From Cytophagaceae bacterium (GTDB taxonomy: Bacteria; Bacteroidota; Bacteroidia; Cytophagales; Flexibacteraceae): a stretch of 64,000 nucleotides of DNA. The first letter of the stretch is position 1. Each line of letters begins with the position of its first letter. Shown here in pieces: positions 25,861 to 34,950 of this stretch. The notes below the pieces were generated by a model. The model was not told the origin of the DNA. It did not search any database and saw only the letters and a program-made list of their open reading frames with translations. The DNA lies in NCBI GenBank assembly GCA_027490155.1, contig JAIXYP010000005.1, positions 214,408-278,407 on the forward strand, given 5' to 3'. Both the position numbers and the translations under genes were made by a program.

Positions 25861-28416
25861 ATGGTATATCCAGCTCAGTTTGAGGTCAAAGTAGGTTTTG
25901 ACCTAATCAGACAACATCTTAAAGACCAATGTGCTGGCACCTTAGGCCAGCAATTCGTTGACAAACTACAGGCCAGCTACAAGTACGACACAGTCCTGAA
26001 GCTCACGACCCAGACCAAGGAAATGGTCGATGTGCTAGGTGGTGGTGCCGATTTTTCGTTTGGTGGCTACTACAACATCCTGCCCCATCTGCGCAAGGCC
26101 GAGATCGAAAATGCTTTTCTTGACCAATCCGAGTGGAATCAGGTAAGGGTCACGGTCGTAACGATTGCGGCCCTCCATACTTTTTTTCTGAAACAACCTG
26201 CTGAGTCATTCCCCGAGCTTAAGGCCCTTGGTGGTTTTGTCGGGATTGAGTCTGGCTTGGTCAGCCGTATCAGCCAGGTAATTGACGACAATGGTCAGGT
26301 TCGTGACAGTGCCAGTACCGAGCTGCAACAGATCAGGCGCAATCTCATTAAGGAGCAAACTGGCCTAAGACGCAAACTGGATACTTTGCTCAAGTCGTTC
26401 AAGGCACAGGATATGGTGGCCGAAGACGCTGAGCTGACAATCAGGAGTGGTCGTTTGGTGATTCCGCTGCGTGCCGAGCAAAAACGCCAGATAAAAGGCT
26501 TTGTCCATGACGAGTCAGCCACTGGTCAGACAGTCTTTATCGAGCCTGCAGAGGTCGTTGAGTCCAACAACGCGATCAGAGAGCTGACTTATGAGGAGCG
26601 CCGCGAGATCATCCGGATCCTGACCAAATTAACCAACTATCTGCGTCCGCAGGTTCCGTCGCTGATCAAGGCCTGTACCTACCTCGGGATGTTAGACTTT
26701 ATCCGGGCCAAGGCACGCTTTGCACAGATGACAGATTCAATCCAGCCGCCGAGCTCCAAACAACCAGGGTTGGACTGGTATCGGGCTAAGCATCCATTAT
26801 TGCACATTACGCTTGGTAAACAAGGCCGAAGCGTAACCCCGTTGGACATCAAACTTGACGGTGAGCAGAGGATTTTGATAATATCAGGGCCTAATGCGGG
26901 GGGCAAGTCCATTGCGCTCAAGTCCGTGGCCTTGATCCAGTACATGTGGCAGAGCGGACTCTTGGTCCCGATGCAGGAAAACAGCCAGATGGGGTTGTTT
27001 GACTCCTTGTTCATCGACATAGGAGACGAACAGAGCCTTGAGAATGACCTCAGTACCTATAGCAGTCACCTTAAGCACATGCTTTACTTCACGAAGATGG
27101 TGACCAAACGTAGCCTCTTCCTAATAGACGAAATGGGCACCGGCACTGAGCCCCAATATGGCGGTGCAATAGCCGAAACCATCTTGGAAGAGCTAAATAA
27201 ACAGCAAGCCTTTGGGGTCGTGAATACCCATTATGGCAACCTAAAGGAGCTAGCCGACCGTACCAAAGGGATGTTCAATGGTGCCATGCGATTTGATGCT
27301 CAGGCTTTGACTCCTCTTTATCAGCTAGAGATGGGCAAGCCAGGAAGTTCGTTTGCGCTAGAGATCGCCCGCAAGATTGGGTTCATGGACCCCATTATCA
27401 AACGGGCTAGTAGTAAAGTGGGCCAGAAGCGTGTTGCCCTAGACCAAATGCTACTCGAGCTAGAGGCATCCAAGCAGCAATACGAAACTTTGCGTGCCGA
27501 AACCGACAAACAGCTGAAGTACCACACTCAGTATGCCAAAGACTATAATGAGTTGAAGGCCCTACTGGAGCAACAAAAGAAACAAGTGCTAGCCGAGGCC
27601 AAACTGCAGGCCAAAGCACTAGTGCAGAATGCCAACCAAAAGATAGAGCAAACGATCAGGGAGATCAAGGAAAGCCAAGCCAACCGCGATATAACCAAAA
27701 CCGCAAGGCAGACGTTGCAGGCCTTTGTGGCTGAGGACCTGAAAGTTGATGAAGCCGAAATAGCAGCTGTTGCTAAGGCCCAAGCAGATGCCGAGGCCAT
27801 CAAGGCTGCTAAAAAGGGTACAGGTTCCTACCTACCCAAAGCTCTGTTGACCACCTTAGAGGTCGATCAACTAGATGTCAAAACCGTTGGACCAGCCAAG
27901 CCCAAACACCAACCTGCTCCGCCAAAGGATAACGAGACGTTGCCGCCATTGGGCATTGGCAGTTATGTCCAGGTAGCAGACTCTGGTGCCTTTGCCCAGG
28001 TTATCGCAATCAACGGCAAGGATGTCGAGATCGGTATTGGTGACCTTAAATCAAAAGTTAAGCTTAGCCGCCTAACTGTCGTTAGCAGACGGACTTATGA
28101 AGATGCAACTGGTGTTGATACTAGCTATAACTACGCTAGTAAAGGCATCAATATCAATGACCGCATGGCAGCCTTTAGTTTCAACCTTGACCTGCGGGGT
28201 AAACGAGGTGCCGAGGCCTTAACTGAGCTTGATCAGTTTATTGACTCTGCGCTGTTGCTTGGCCAGCAGGAACTGAGGATCCTGCACGGCAAGGGTGACG
28301 GCATTCTACGTAACTTAGTTAGGCAGCACCTTAAGGCATACAAGCAGATCAAGTCGTTAACTGACGAACATGCTGACCGTGGAGGTGATGGCATCACTTT
28401 GGTCTCGATGCTGTAA
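25861..28416 (+). CDS. mutS2: MutS2 family ATPase with Smr domain
   Basis: 851 residues from ATG 25861; a GTG at 25819 would add 14 non-conserved residues. MutS core domains are followed by the ABC ATPase with Walker A GPNAGGKSIALKS, Walker B SLFLIDEMGTGTEP and the conserved His in VNTHYGNLKELA. A long coiled coil with a KOW-like segment follows, then a C-terminal Smr nuclease domain with LDLRGKRG and HGKGDGILR. MutS2 does not act in mismatch repair; characterised members suppress recombination or rescue collided ribosomes. Full-length with no missing motif. Confidence 0.95.
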   Translation: MVYPAQFEVKVGFDLIRQHLKDQCAGTLGQQFVDKLQASYKYDTVLKLTTQTKEMVDVLGGGADFSFGGYYNILPHLRKAEIENAFLDQSEWNQVRVTVVTIAALHTFFLKQPAESFPELKALGGFVGIESGLVSRISQVIDDNGQVRDSASTELQQIRRNLIKEQTGLRRKLDTLLKSFKAQDMVAEDAELTIRSGRLVIPLRAEQKRQIKGFVHDESATGQTVFIEPAEVVESNNAIRELTYEERREIIRILTKLTNYLRPQVPSLIKACTYLGMLDFIRAKARFAQMTDSIQPPSSKQPGLDWYRAKHPLLHITLGKQGRSVTPLDIKLDGEQRILIISGPNAGGKSIALKSVALIQYMWQSGLLVPMQENSQMGLFDSLFIDIGDEQSLENDLSTYSSHLKHMLYFTKMVTKRSLFLIDEMGTGTEPQYGGAIAETILEELNKQQAFGVVNTHYGNLKELADRTKGMFNGAMRFDAQALTPLYQLEMGKPGSSFALEIARKIGFMDPIIKRASSKVGQKRVALDQMLLELEASKQQYETLRAETDKQLKYHTQYAKDYNELKALLEQQKKQVLAEAKLQAKALVQNANQKIEQTIREIKESQANRDITKTARQTLQAFVAEDLKVDEAEIAAVAKAQADAEAIKAAKKGTGSYLPKALLTTLEVDQLDVKTVGPAKPKHQPAPPKDNETLPPLGIGSYVQVADSGAFAQVIAINGKDVEIGIGDLKSKVKLSRLTVVSRRTYEDATGVDTSYNYASKGININDRMAAFSFNLDLRGKRGAEALTELDQFIDSALLLGQQELRILHGKGDGILRNLVRQHLKAYKQIKSLTDEHADRGGDGITLVSML

Positions 28417-28447
28417 CTTGCCTTAGGCAAACCAGTTTAGCATAAAT

Positions 28448-28486
28448 AACAATGGCTAAGGTGAAAATTCCACCTTAGCCATTGTT
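28448..28486. terminator. Bidirectional hairpin between mutS2 and carA
   Basis: A perfect 16-base-pair inverted repeat (28448-28463 with 28471-28486) around a 7-base loop, between convergent genes. No long T run follows on either strand, but position and stem strength support termination. Confidence 0.7.
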
Positions 28487-28523
28487 GTAATCAGGATTAT
28501 GTAATGTAATTCTAGTTTGGCGT

Positions 28524-29654
28524 TTAAGAATGCGCCGCCATCAATTCACGGAACTGATCAAAGAGGTAACGGCTATCGTGTGGGCCGGGGTTGCTTTCGG
28601 GGTGGTGCTGAACCGAGAAAGCTGGTTTGTTCGTGAGCCGCATACCCTCCACTGTTTGGTCATTGAGGTTGATGTGTGTGAGCTCAACACCGTCTAGGGC
28701 CTCTATGCCCGCAGCAGAAACAGCAAAGCCGTGGTTCTGGCTTGTGATTTCGCCCTTACCTGTGATCAGGTTCTTGACTGGGTGATTGATGCCGCGGTGG
28801 CCATTGTGCATTTTGTAGGTGTGCAGGCCTGCTGCCAAGGCCAATAGCTGATGCCCTAAACAGATGCCAAAAAGCGGCCTATCGTGCGCCAAAATTTCCT
28901 TGACCGTATCAATGGCATAGTCCATTACGGCTGGGTCTCCTGGGCCGTTTGACAGGAAATAGCCATTGGGTTTCCATTCATCCAACTCCTGATAGGTGGT
29001 GGTTGCTGGGAAAACACGAAGGTCCATACCTCGGGCCTGCATATTTTCCAAAATGCCCTTCTTGACACCATAGTCCAACACGGCAACCCTAAAGCTTTGC
29101 TCACCAGCTGATTGGTCTGTGTCGGTCCTAGGCAAATCGTAAGGTTCAGGGGTAGTAACCTTGGTGCTAAGCTCTAGGTTAAGCATATCTGGTAATTTGT
29201 CCAGCTCGGCTTGTAAGAAGGCAGGGGCCCCGCTTATAGTGCTAATCACGACGTTCATAGCGCCCTTGTCTCGTATGTGGCGCACAAGGTACCGTGTGTC
29301 TATCTCACTGATCCCTGTTATGCCTGCAGCTGCTAGGTAGCCATTGAGGGTGTTGTCAGCATCTCGACGACTTTGGACGGTGGCCATCTTGTTGCAAATC
29401 AAACCACTGAACTGCACCCGGTTACTTTCGGTCTCACCCTGCTTGACACCATAGTTGCCGACATGCGCTACGGTGGTTACAATCACTTGACCATAATAGC
29501 TTGGGTCTGTGAATATCTCTTGGTAGCCAGTCATACCCGTGTTGAAACAAATCTCACCACCTGTTGTGCCAGCTGCCCCAACAGCAAGGCCTTCTAGGAT
29601 GATTCCGTCCTGAAGCATAAGCCAGGCTGGTTGAGGGGCGATTGTTGTTTTCAA
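28524..29654 (-). CDS. carA: Carbamoyl phosphate synthase small subunit
   Basis: About 376 residues. N-terminal CPSase small-chain domain with CFNTGMTGYQEIFTDPSYYG, then a class I glutamine amidotransferase domain with the nucleophile Cys in FGICLGHQLLALA and the His/Glu pair in QHHPESNPGP. It supplies ammonia from glutamine to CarB for pyrimidine and arginine synthesis; carB is not in this window. Start choice: the frame opens with TTG at 29699, directly beside a terminator hairpin, so that start is unlikely. The TTG at 29654 keeps the residues that precede LQDG in the family; ATG 29618 would lose them. Confidence 0.94.
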   Translation of the reverse strand: MKTTIAPQPAWLMLQDGIILEGLAVGAAGTTGGEICFNTGMTGYQEIFTDPSYYGQVIVTTVAHVGNYGVKQGETESNRVQFSGLICNKMATVQSRRDADNTLNGYLAAAGITGISEIDTRYLVRHIRDKGAMNVVISTISGAPAFLQAELDKLPDMLNLELSTKVTTPEPYDLPRTDTDQSAGEQSFRVAVLDYGVKKGILENMQARGMDLRVFPATTTYQELDEWKPNGYFLSNGPGDPAVMDYAIDTVKEILAHDRPLFGICLGHQLLALAAGLHTYKMHNGHRGINHPVKNLITGKGEITSQNHGFAVSAAGIEALDGVELTHINLNDQTVEGMRLTNKPAFSVQHHPESNPGPHDSRYLFDQFRELMAAHS

Positions 29655-29704
29655 AATGAGTTGCGTTATAGAGGTGGTAGTATAAGTGAGTGAGCACAAG
29701 GCTG

Positions 29705-29734
29705 AAAAAAAACCATAACCGAAAAGGCTATGGT
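29705..29734 (-). terminator. Terminator or attenuator hairpin between greA and carA
   Basis: On the minus strand accatagcc (29734-29726) pairs with ggttatggt (29721-29713), followed by eight T (29712-29705). It lies about 255 bases after the greA stop and 50 bases before the carA start. It may end the greA transcript or act as a leader attenuator of carA. Confidence 0.75.
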
Positions 29735-29841
29735 CTAAGGCTAATAACTATCAAGAAGGTCGGAAATTAAGAAATTTGCCAGACCTTGGGTCCATTAGGA
29801 ATACTGATTGTAGTCCTTGGTTGTAATCAGGTCCGGAAAGG

Positions 29842-30003
29842 ATGAAGACCATGGATTTTTGCAACCCAAGTGGCAGCTCCATTACTGTCAGGACTAATCC
29901 GCTGATCATGGATCAAAATAACGGTAATAATACTTGTCCTGCAAGCCTAAACATAGATACCGAACTGAAAATTGAGCTAGCTAAGCTGCTAGAATACGTC
30001 TAA
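29842..30003 (+). CDS. Possible small protein, 53 residues
   Basis: An ATG frame (with a second ATG at 29851) encoding 53 residues: a polar Asn/Ser/Thr-rich first half with MDQNNGNN, then an amphipathic acidic helix TELKIELAKLLEYV at the C-terminus. It fills the otherwise empty greA-carA gap on the opposite strand and overlaps the last 15 bases of greA. Composition looks protein-like, but I recognise no family and see no strong ribosome-binding site. Confidence 0.35.
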   Translation: MKTMDFCNPSGSSITVRTNPLIMDQNNGNNTCPASLNIDTELKIELAKLLEYV

Positions 30004-30453
30004 TACCTTGATCGGTTTTTCCCGAAACATAAAAGTTTCGCCTGCTTTTTTGCCTGCAACGGCTTTGTACAGCGGTGCTGAAGGGCTAACGGCTACATAG
30101 GACTTGCCATCTATCTTGATTGAGCCGAGGCTAATAGCCACAAACATTGACTGGGCCTCTGTGATGATGACAGAGCCAAAACCAGCAACTTCTTCTTTAA
30201 GCTCAGGACGAAGTTTGTTCAGCAGAGCCATATCGTCGAGAGCTACCTCTAGCTGCCGAGCAAACATATCACGTTTGTTCTGCATCTCTTCACGATAGCT
30301 ATCCACCATATTATCCTCGGCGCTTTCGTCATAGTCCATGGCGCTTTGCTGGGCGTCTTGCATGGCGGCTTTGGCGGTACCAACGACTTCTTTTTGTATC
30401 CTGATACACTCGGTCAGCAATTGTTGCTTGAGTGATAGTTGTTCACTGTTCAT
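29989..30453 (-). CDS. GreA/GreB-family transcription elongation factor
   Basis: 154 residues: an N-terminal coiled coil (about 5-75) with acidic ESAEDNMVDSYREEM near the turn, then the FKBP-like C-terminal domain with FGSVIITEAQSMFVAIS and APLYKAVAGKKAGETF. Gre factors insert their coiled coil into the RNA polymerase secondary channel and stimulate cleavage of backtracked RNA. This sequence is a Bacteroidota-type variant, so it may be a Gre-like regulator rather than the main GreA; no symbol is assigned. Confidence 0.8.
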   Translation of the reverse strand: MNSEQLSLKQQLLTECIRIQKEVVGTAKAAMQDAQQSAMDYDESAEDNMVDSYREEMQNKRDMFARQLEVALDDMALLNKLRPELKEEVAGFGSVIITEAQSMFVAISLGSIKIDGKSYVAVSPSAPLYKAVAGKKAGETFMFREKPIKVLDVF

Positions 30454-30688
30454 CTGATAATCAGGTGGTTTTTGGGGATTAGCTTAGTGCTAATGCAATG
30501 GTGGGGTAGGTTGGGCACAAGGAGGATGGATTGGCCCGAAGGCCTCCAAATAGACCCCATAGGCCTTGGGCCTGCAAATTTGGGTATTTTTAGCAGGTTT
30601 GCTTCTTATCAGCAGAAAAGATGCCACAATATGGAGACATGAGATCTTGCGTTCAAAAAAATGCGCTTAACAAAGGCGAAATTGTTGT

Positions 30689-31456
30689 TTAGGCCTTGCC
30701 AGTTAGCTTGTAAGTCCAGAGGCCCAAAAGCTCATGACTCAGGATTTCCCATTTGCGCCAAGCATCTGTGCTCGGGGCTAGGTTCAGCCACTTGATGTTT
30801 GGGCTAGTTGTTGCCTGCGGATCTACACTGAAAGGGATGTATCGAATGCCAACAAAATTGAAACAGGCCATCGCTCGCCGCATGTGCCATGCTGAAGTAA
30901 CTAACAGCACAGTATCAGTTGTAATCTTTAACGAGTCCATTAGCCTTTTGCTGAAAATTGCGTTTTCGGCTGTGGTGCGTGCCCTTGGCTCAAGGATTAG
31001 AGCCGAGTCTGGCAAGCCTGCTTGCCGAAACAAATAGGCCATCTGGGATGCTTCGGAGTCAAATCCGCCCAATATGTTTGAGATTCCGCCAGTCAAAAGC
31101 AAATGCTTTACAATCCCCCTGTGATAAAGCTCTAGGCTATGCAAATACCGGTCAACACCACGGCCAGAATAGACTCGATCATGTGGTTCGGGATCTGGAT
31201 TGGTGAAACCTCCTAGGACGATGGCTGCTCTATAGGGCCGTTTAGGTGTCGGAAATGCACTTATCGGTATTTGCCAAAGGTCCAAAGCCCAATTGGCCAA
31301 GGGTGCATAGGATAGAAGCCAAAAAAGAGTGGTAAACCCTAGAATCTGGTAACGCAAAGCCGACCGACGCATTTGCCAACAAAGGAAAATCAAGACCAAA
31401 AAAAGCCACCAAATAGGGCTTTCTGCAAAGGCCAATAACTTACCGATCAAGAACAT
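30689..31456 (-). CDS. YdcF/ElyC-family (DUF218) membrane protein
   Basis: 255 residues with two N-terminal membrane helices (about 13-30 and 36-56) and a DUF218 domain: AAIVLGGFTN, YHRGIVKHLLLTGG, EPRARTTAENA and LLVTSAWHMRRAMACF. The family includes ElyC and SanA, inner-membrane proteins linked to envelope polysaccharide synthesis. The catalytic role is unproven. The 235-base gap to greA holds nothing recognisable. Confidence 0.88.
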   Translation of the reverse strand: MFLIGKLLAFAESPIWWLFLVLIFLCWQMRRSALRYQILGFTTLFWLLSYAPLANWALDLWQIPISAFPTPKRPYRAAIVLGGFTNPDPEPHDRVYSGRGVDRYLHSLELYHRGIVKHLLLTGGISNILGGFDSEASQMAYLFRQAGLPDSALILEPRARTTAENAIFSKRLMDSLKITTDTVLLVTSAWHMRRAMACFNFVGIRYIPFSVDPQATTSPNIKWLNLAPSTDAWRKWEILSHELLGLWTYKLTGKA

Positions 31457-31497
31457 GGACCTGTTGTGATTGTTATGGTTTAGATCGATTTATACGA

Positions 31498-32127
31498 CTA
31501 ATACCCGATTGCTATCCGCTGACTGTAATAAGCTGGATTATCGATCTGGTTTACCATAAAATGCGCCACATCATCGGTCAGGATTTGGGTTGTGTCCAGC
31601 ATAATGGTGTTGAGTTGGGTGCGGTATTGGCCAGTTACCTCACCTGTTGGCATATAGCCAGGGCAAATAAGCGTAAACACAAGGCCCGACTTGACGAGGG
31701 TGTTCCAGGCTTTGTGATGTTCGTCGCTAATGGTCTTGAGCTGAGGCGGGAACCCTTGCAGGTCCTGCACCAATCTGCTATCGTTATATTGCAGGATGCC
31801 AGACCCACCAACTGACACAATGCGGTTGATGTTATGCGCTGCCATGCCCTTCGTGATCGATACCATACCAACGCTGCTTGTCCGGATCTTGGCATGGACC
31901 GTCCGTGGGCCAATAGCCGAAAGCACGGCATTGAATCCGCCTCCTAGTGCTTTGATGACCGAGTCTGCTACCATCACATCCCCTTCGATGACCTCAATAT
32001 CAGGGATCGTGAAGGCATCGGCCTTCCGAACGAAAGCAGTGACTTCCCAACCTTGGGCCTTTGCTTGTAGGCACACGGCCTTGCCAACACGCCCTGTGGC
32101 CCCGAACACAATTACTTTTTTGGACAT
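31498..32127 (-). CDS. NAD(P)-binding Rossmann-fold (SDR-type) protein
   Basis: 209 residues from the ATG at 32127, which begins MSKKVIVFGATGRVGKAV with the dinucleotide-binding GxxGxxG at residues 9-15; the open frame to 32169 adds 14 unlikely residues. Other cues are VIEGDV, VLSAIGP, IVSVGGSGIL and a C-terminal VAHFMVNQID. This is the atypical SDR (NmrA/BVR-B-like) group, a cytoplasmic NAD(P)H-binding reductase or sensor. The substrate is unknown. Confidence 0.85.
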   Translation of the reverse strand: MSKKVIVFGATGRVGKAVCLQAKAQGWEVTAFVRKADAFTIPDIEVIEGDVMVADSVIKALGGGFNAVLSAIGPRTVHAKIRTSSVGMVSITKGMAAHNINRIVSVGGSGILQYNDSRLVQDLQGFPPQLKTISDEHHKAWNTLVKSGLVFTLICPGYMPTGEVTGQYRTQLNTIMLDTTQILTDDVAHFMVNQIDNPAYYSQRIAIGY

Positions 32128-32485
32128 TACGCTCCTTTGATTGTTGTTGCAGTAGGCATGGTTTCCCAAATTTGGGTATCCATGGCTGCATAAGGCCGCA
32201 AGATGCTAAAAGAAACTGGCATCTGCTGATTTGGACTGATTGCGGACCATGTTAAGCTGGCGACCTTGCGTGTTTTGCTGCTAGGTTTAGGGTTGAACTG
32301 CTAGCGTAATGATGGCAAAATTTCCTGATGGTATTGTCGTTTTGGTGGTTAAGGGTATAGGTTAGGGTATGCATTTTGATATTGGCATACATTGTGGATA
32401 TTGCTGCACACAACTGATGCCTCTGGTCAAATCTGGATGATATGACAAGGCATAGACTAAAGTAATAACCACAAATACCACTATT
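32128..32485. other. Divergent intergenic region before the pirin gene
   Basis: 358 bases between the Rossmann protein and the pirin gene. AT-rich with promoters expected in both directions. I see no RNA gene, convincing small frame, hairpin or exact TAnnTTTG box. Confidence 0.4.
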
Positions 32486-33361
32486 ATGGAACGCAAAAAA
32501 ATCGACAAACAGACCAAGGGATACCTTGCCAATGTAGGACCCGATATCAAGGTGAGGCGTACACTCCCTTCGGTTGAAATTCGGGATTTGAACCCGATGG
32601 TTTTCCTGGATGTCATGCGACCGCTAGAGCACATCGCAAACCCAAACGCCGTTACCAATGGTACTGGGGCCCATCCACACCGTGGATTCTGCACCTTTAC
32701 TTATGTGCTATCGGGCGAGATAGAACATTTTGACAGCAAAGGTCACCATGGGGTGGTAAAGGCAGGTGGTGGCCAATGGATGAAGGCAGGTAATGGAATC
32801 ATCCATGATGAGCGACCTACTCTAGAGATGCTCCGGAAGGGTGGGATCCAACAGGGATTTCAGCTCTGGATCAACCTACCTGCCGCTCACAAAAATGATG
32901 AGCCGGCCTACCAACCGTTGCACCCCGAAGATGTCCAAGAAGTTTCCTTGTCTGATGGTACAGTCGTTAGGGTACTGATTGGGACCTTTGCCGACAAAAC
33001 CTCGCCAATTCCAACTTACACCCCTCAAGCTGTGCTGCATGTTAAGTTAGCGGCAAATTCAACCATTGACTTACCGCTTAACCAGGGTTGGCATACCGCT
33101 ATCTACCTCGAAAGTGGAGACGTAACCATTGCAGAGCAGGTGGTATCTGGGCCTAAGATGGTCACTATCAGTAAGGCAGGGGACCTTGTTAACCTCCAGA
33201 ACGATAATGACCATGTTCAGGACTTGTTTATCCTGACAGCATTGCCACTTGAGGAGCCCATGTTGGCACATGGTCCTTTCGTGATGAATAATGAGGCTGG
33301 CATCATGACCGCTTACCGAGATTACGAGCTGGGCAAGTATGGCCAGATTAGCTACAACTAA
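32486..33361 (+). CDS. Pirin family protein
   Basis: 291 residues. A bicupin with the pirin metal site in GAHPHRGFCTFTYVL (two His), then GHHGVVKAGGGQWMKAGNGIIHDE (His and Glu), and a second cupin with PQAVLHVKL. Bacterial pirins bind a metal; some have quercetinase-like activity or regulate central metabolism. Monocistronic with a terminator 48 bases downstream. Confidence 0.93.
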   Translation: MERKKIDKQTKGYLANVGPDIKVRRTLPSVEIRDLNPMVFLDVMRPLEHIANPNAVTNGTGAHPHRGFCTFTYVLSGEIEHFDSKGHHGVVKAGGGQWMKAGNGIIHDERPTLEMLRKGGIQQGFQLWINLPAAHKNDEPAYQPLHPEDVQEVSLSDGTVVRVLIGTFADKTSPIPTYTPQAVLHVKLAANSTIDLPLNQGWHTAIYLESGDVTIAEQVVSGPKMVTISKAGDLVNLQNDNDHVQDLFILTALPLEEPMLAHGPFVMNNEAGIMTAYRDYELGKYGQISYN

Positions 33362-33408
33362 ATAGACTTTGCTAGGTCTCTAAAATAGACCTGGCAACAG
33401 TTAAACAG

Positions 33409-33446
33409 AACAGGGCAAGAGATCGATTTCGTCTCTTGCCCTGTTT
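33409..33446. terminator. Bidirectional terminator between pirin and hflX
   Basis: A 14-base-pair stem (aacagggcaagaga with tctcttgccctgtt) around a 9-base loop, with short T or A runs at either side, between convergent genes. Confidence 0.8.
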
Positions 33447-33485
33447 GGTTTAATATCAATAGGCTAGCTCAGGTTAATGGGCTTC

Positions 33486-34742
33486 CTATACTTGTTCGGC
33501 TGTGGTGTCATAAGTTTCGATCACAGGTAGCCAGTTCGGGAAAATGGTCAGGTGTTTCTCGAGGACCAGTTTATAAATCAGGTCCCGCAGTTCGCCAATA
33601 TTTGTCTTTTCGGTGGCAGATATAAAGACCGCATGGCGGCCCTGATGATTCATGTAGGTCGCCTTTAATTCCTCCAAAGTAGGCTTGACGGGGACTTCGA
33701 TGGAGTGCCAACCTAGAACGGGGTCATAAACATCTGGCAGCTCCTCTGGGGCTTCGATCTTGTAATTGTCGATCTTGTTAAAGACAAAAATAGTTGGCTT
33801 GTCAACGGCCTTGAGATCCGATAAAATGCCCTGCACAACATCCATTTGTTGCTCAAACTGGGTGTGGCTCAGGTCCACAACATGGACCAGAATGTCCGCC
33901 TCGCGTACCTCATCAAGGGTCGATTTGAAACTTTCGATCAAGTGTGTAGGCAGTTTCCGAATGAAACCAACCGTGTCAGTTAGCAAGAAGGGTACTTGGT
34001 TGAGGACCATTTTGCGCACTGTGCTATCGACGGTGGCAAAGAGTTTATTTTCGGCAAATACCTCGGACTTAGCTAATAGGTTCAGTATGGTGCTTTTGCC
34101 CACGTTGGTATAGCCCACCAAGGCGATCCGTACGAGTTGTTCCCGATTTTTGCGCCGAGTTACATTTTGTTTATCGATTTCGTCCAGCTTAGTTTTGAGG
34201 AAACTTATGCGGTCGTTAACAATCCTACGGTCGGTCTCAAGCTCTTTTTCACCGGGGCCACGCATACCTACACCGCCTTTTTGTTTACTAAGGTGAGACC
34301 ACATGCGCGTTAGACGTGGCAGGAGGTACTGGTATTGGGCTAGTTCGACCTGTGTTTTAGCTTGGGCCGATTGTGCCCGTTGGCTGAATATATTTAGGAT
34401 AAGAAGGCTGCGATCCAAGATTTTGATCTTCAGCTCTGCCTCCAAGAACCGTACCTGGGCAGGTGTGAGGTCATCATCAAAAACAACCATGTCAACGCCA
34501 GAGGCCTCGACCATTTGTTTGAGGTCTTCCAGTTTGCCTTTACCGAGGTAGCTACGGCGTTCTGGCCGTTCTAGGTTTTGGGTGATGCGACCAATGGTTA
34601 CGATGCCAGAAGTTTGGGCCAAAAACTCCAGTTCGTTGAGGTACTCCTCTGTTTGCGCCATGGTCTGCCTTTGAGGGCTCACTGCTACGAGTATGGCGCG
34701 TTCGGGGATACCTGCGGTGGAGAATAGCTTCTTTTCTATCAT
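33486..34742 (-). CDS. hflX: GTPase HflX
   Basis: 418 residues. N-terminal HflX domain with YLGKGKLEDLK, VVFDDDLTPAQ and a coiled coil containing GVGMRGPGEKELETDRR, then a G domain with GYTNVGKST, DTVGFIRKLP and FNKID. HflX is a ribosome-associated GTPase that splits stalled 70S ribosomes under stress. The ATG at 34742 lies 37 bases below a likely -7 box. Confidence 0.96.
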   Translation of the reverse strand: MIEKKLFSTAGIPERAILVAVSPQRQTMAQTEEYLNELEFLAQTSGIVTIGRITQNLERPERRSYLGKGKLEDLKQMVEASGVDMVVFDDDLTPAQVRFLEAELKIKILDRSLLILNIFSQRAQSAQAKTQVELAQYQYLLPRLTRMWSHLSKQKGGVGMRGPGEKELETDRRIVNDRISFLKTKLDEIDKQNVTRRKNREQLVRIALVGYTNVGKSTILNLLAKSEVFAENKLFATVDSTVRKMVLNQVPFLLTDTVGFIRKLPTHLIESFKSTLDEVREADILVHVVDLSHTQFEQQMDVVQGILSDLKAVDKPTIFVFNKIDNYKIEAPEELPDVYDPVLGWHSIEVPVKPTLEELKATYMNHQGRHAVFISATEKTNIGELRDLIYKLVLEKHLTIFPNWLPVIETYDTTAEQV

Positions 34743-34779
34743 TGTATACTTGGGGAGCGGTATAAATGCTGCTAGCCTA

Positions 34780-34787
34780 CAAAGGTA
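34780..34787 (-). promoter_or_regulatory. Probable -7 box (TACCTTTG) for hflX
   Basis: Exact TAnnTTTG on the minus strand 37 bases upstream of the hflX ATG. No clear -33 box. Confidence 0.5.
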
Positions 34788-34854
34788 GGATGTTTGGGTC
34801 GCATCCTAATGCCAACATCACAATAGCCGTACCAGACCTTTGGATAGATTGGTC

Positions 34855-34862
34855 TACTTTTG
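34855..34862 (+). promoter_or_regulatory. Probable -7 box (TACTTTTG) for queA
   Basis: Exact TAnnTTTG 88 bases before the queA ATG and divergent from the hflX promoter 67 bases away. A TTTG at 34839-34842 is too close to be a canonical -33 box. Confidence 0.45.
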
Positions 34863-34950
34863 CATTCATTTCCTAAGCTTGCCTGGTCCGTCGTTGTACA
34901 ATGATCAAAGGGCCATTTTAGTTGAAACCAAGACCAGCCCACAGCACCTT

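Noticed and set aside
30439..30642. 67-residue plus-strand frame between greA and the YdcF gene
   Set aside because: Starts inside greA antisense, Trp/Gly/Leu-rich without conserved look; no supporting signal.
34840..34950. Upstream extension of queA
   Set aside because: TTG-started, not QueA-like, and contains the likely promoter box.
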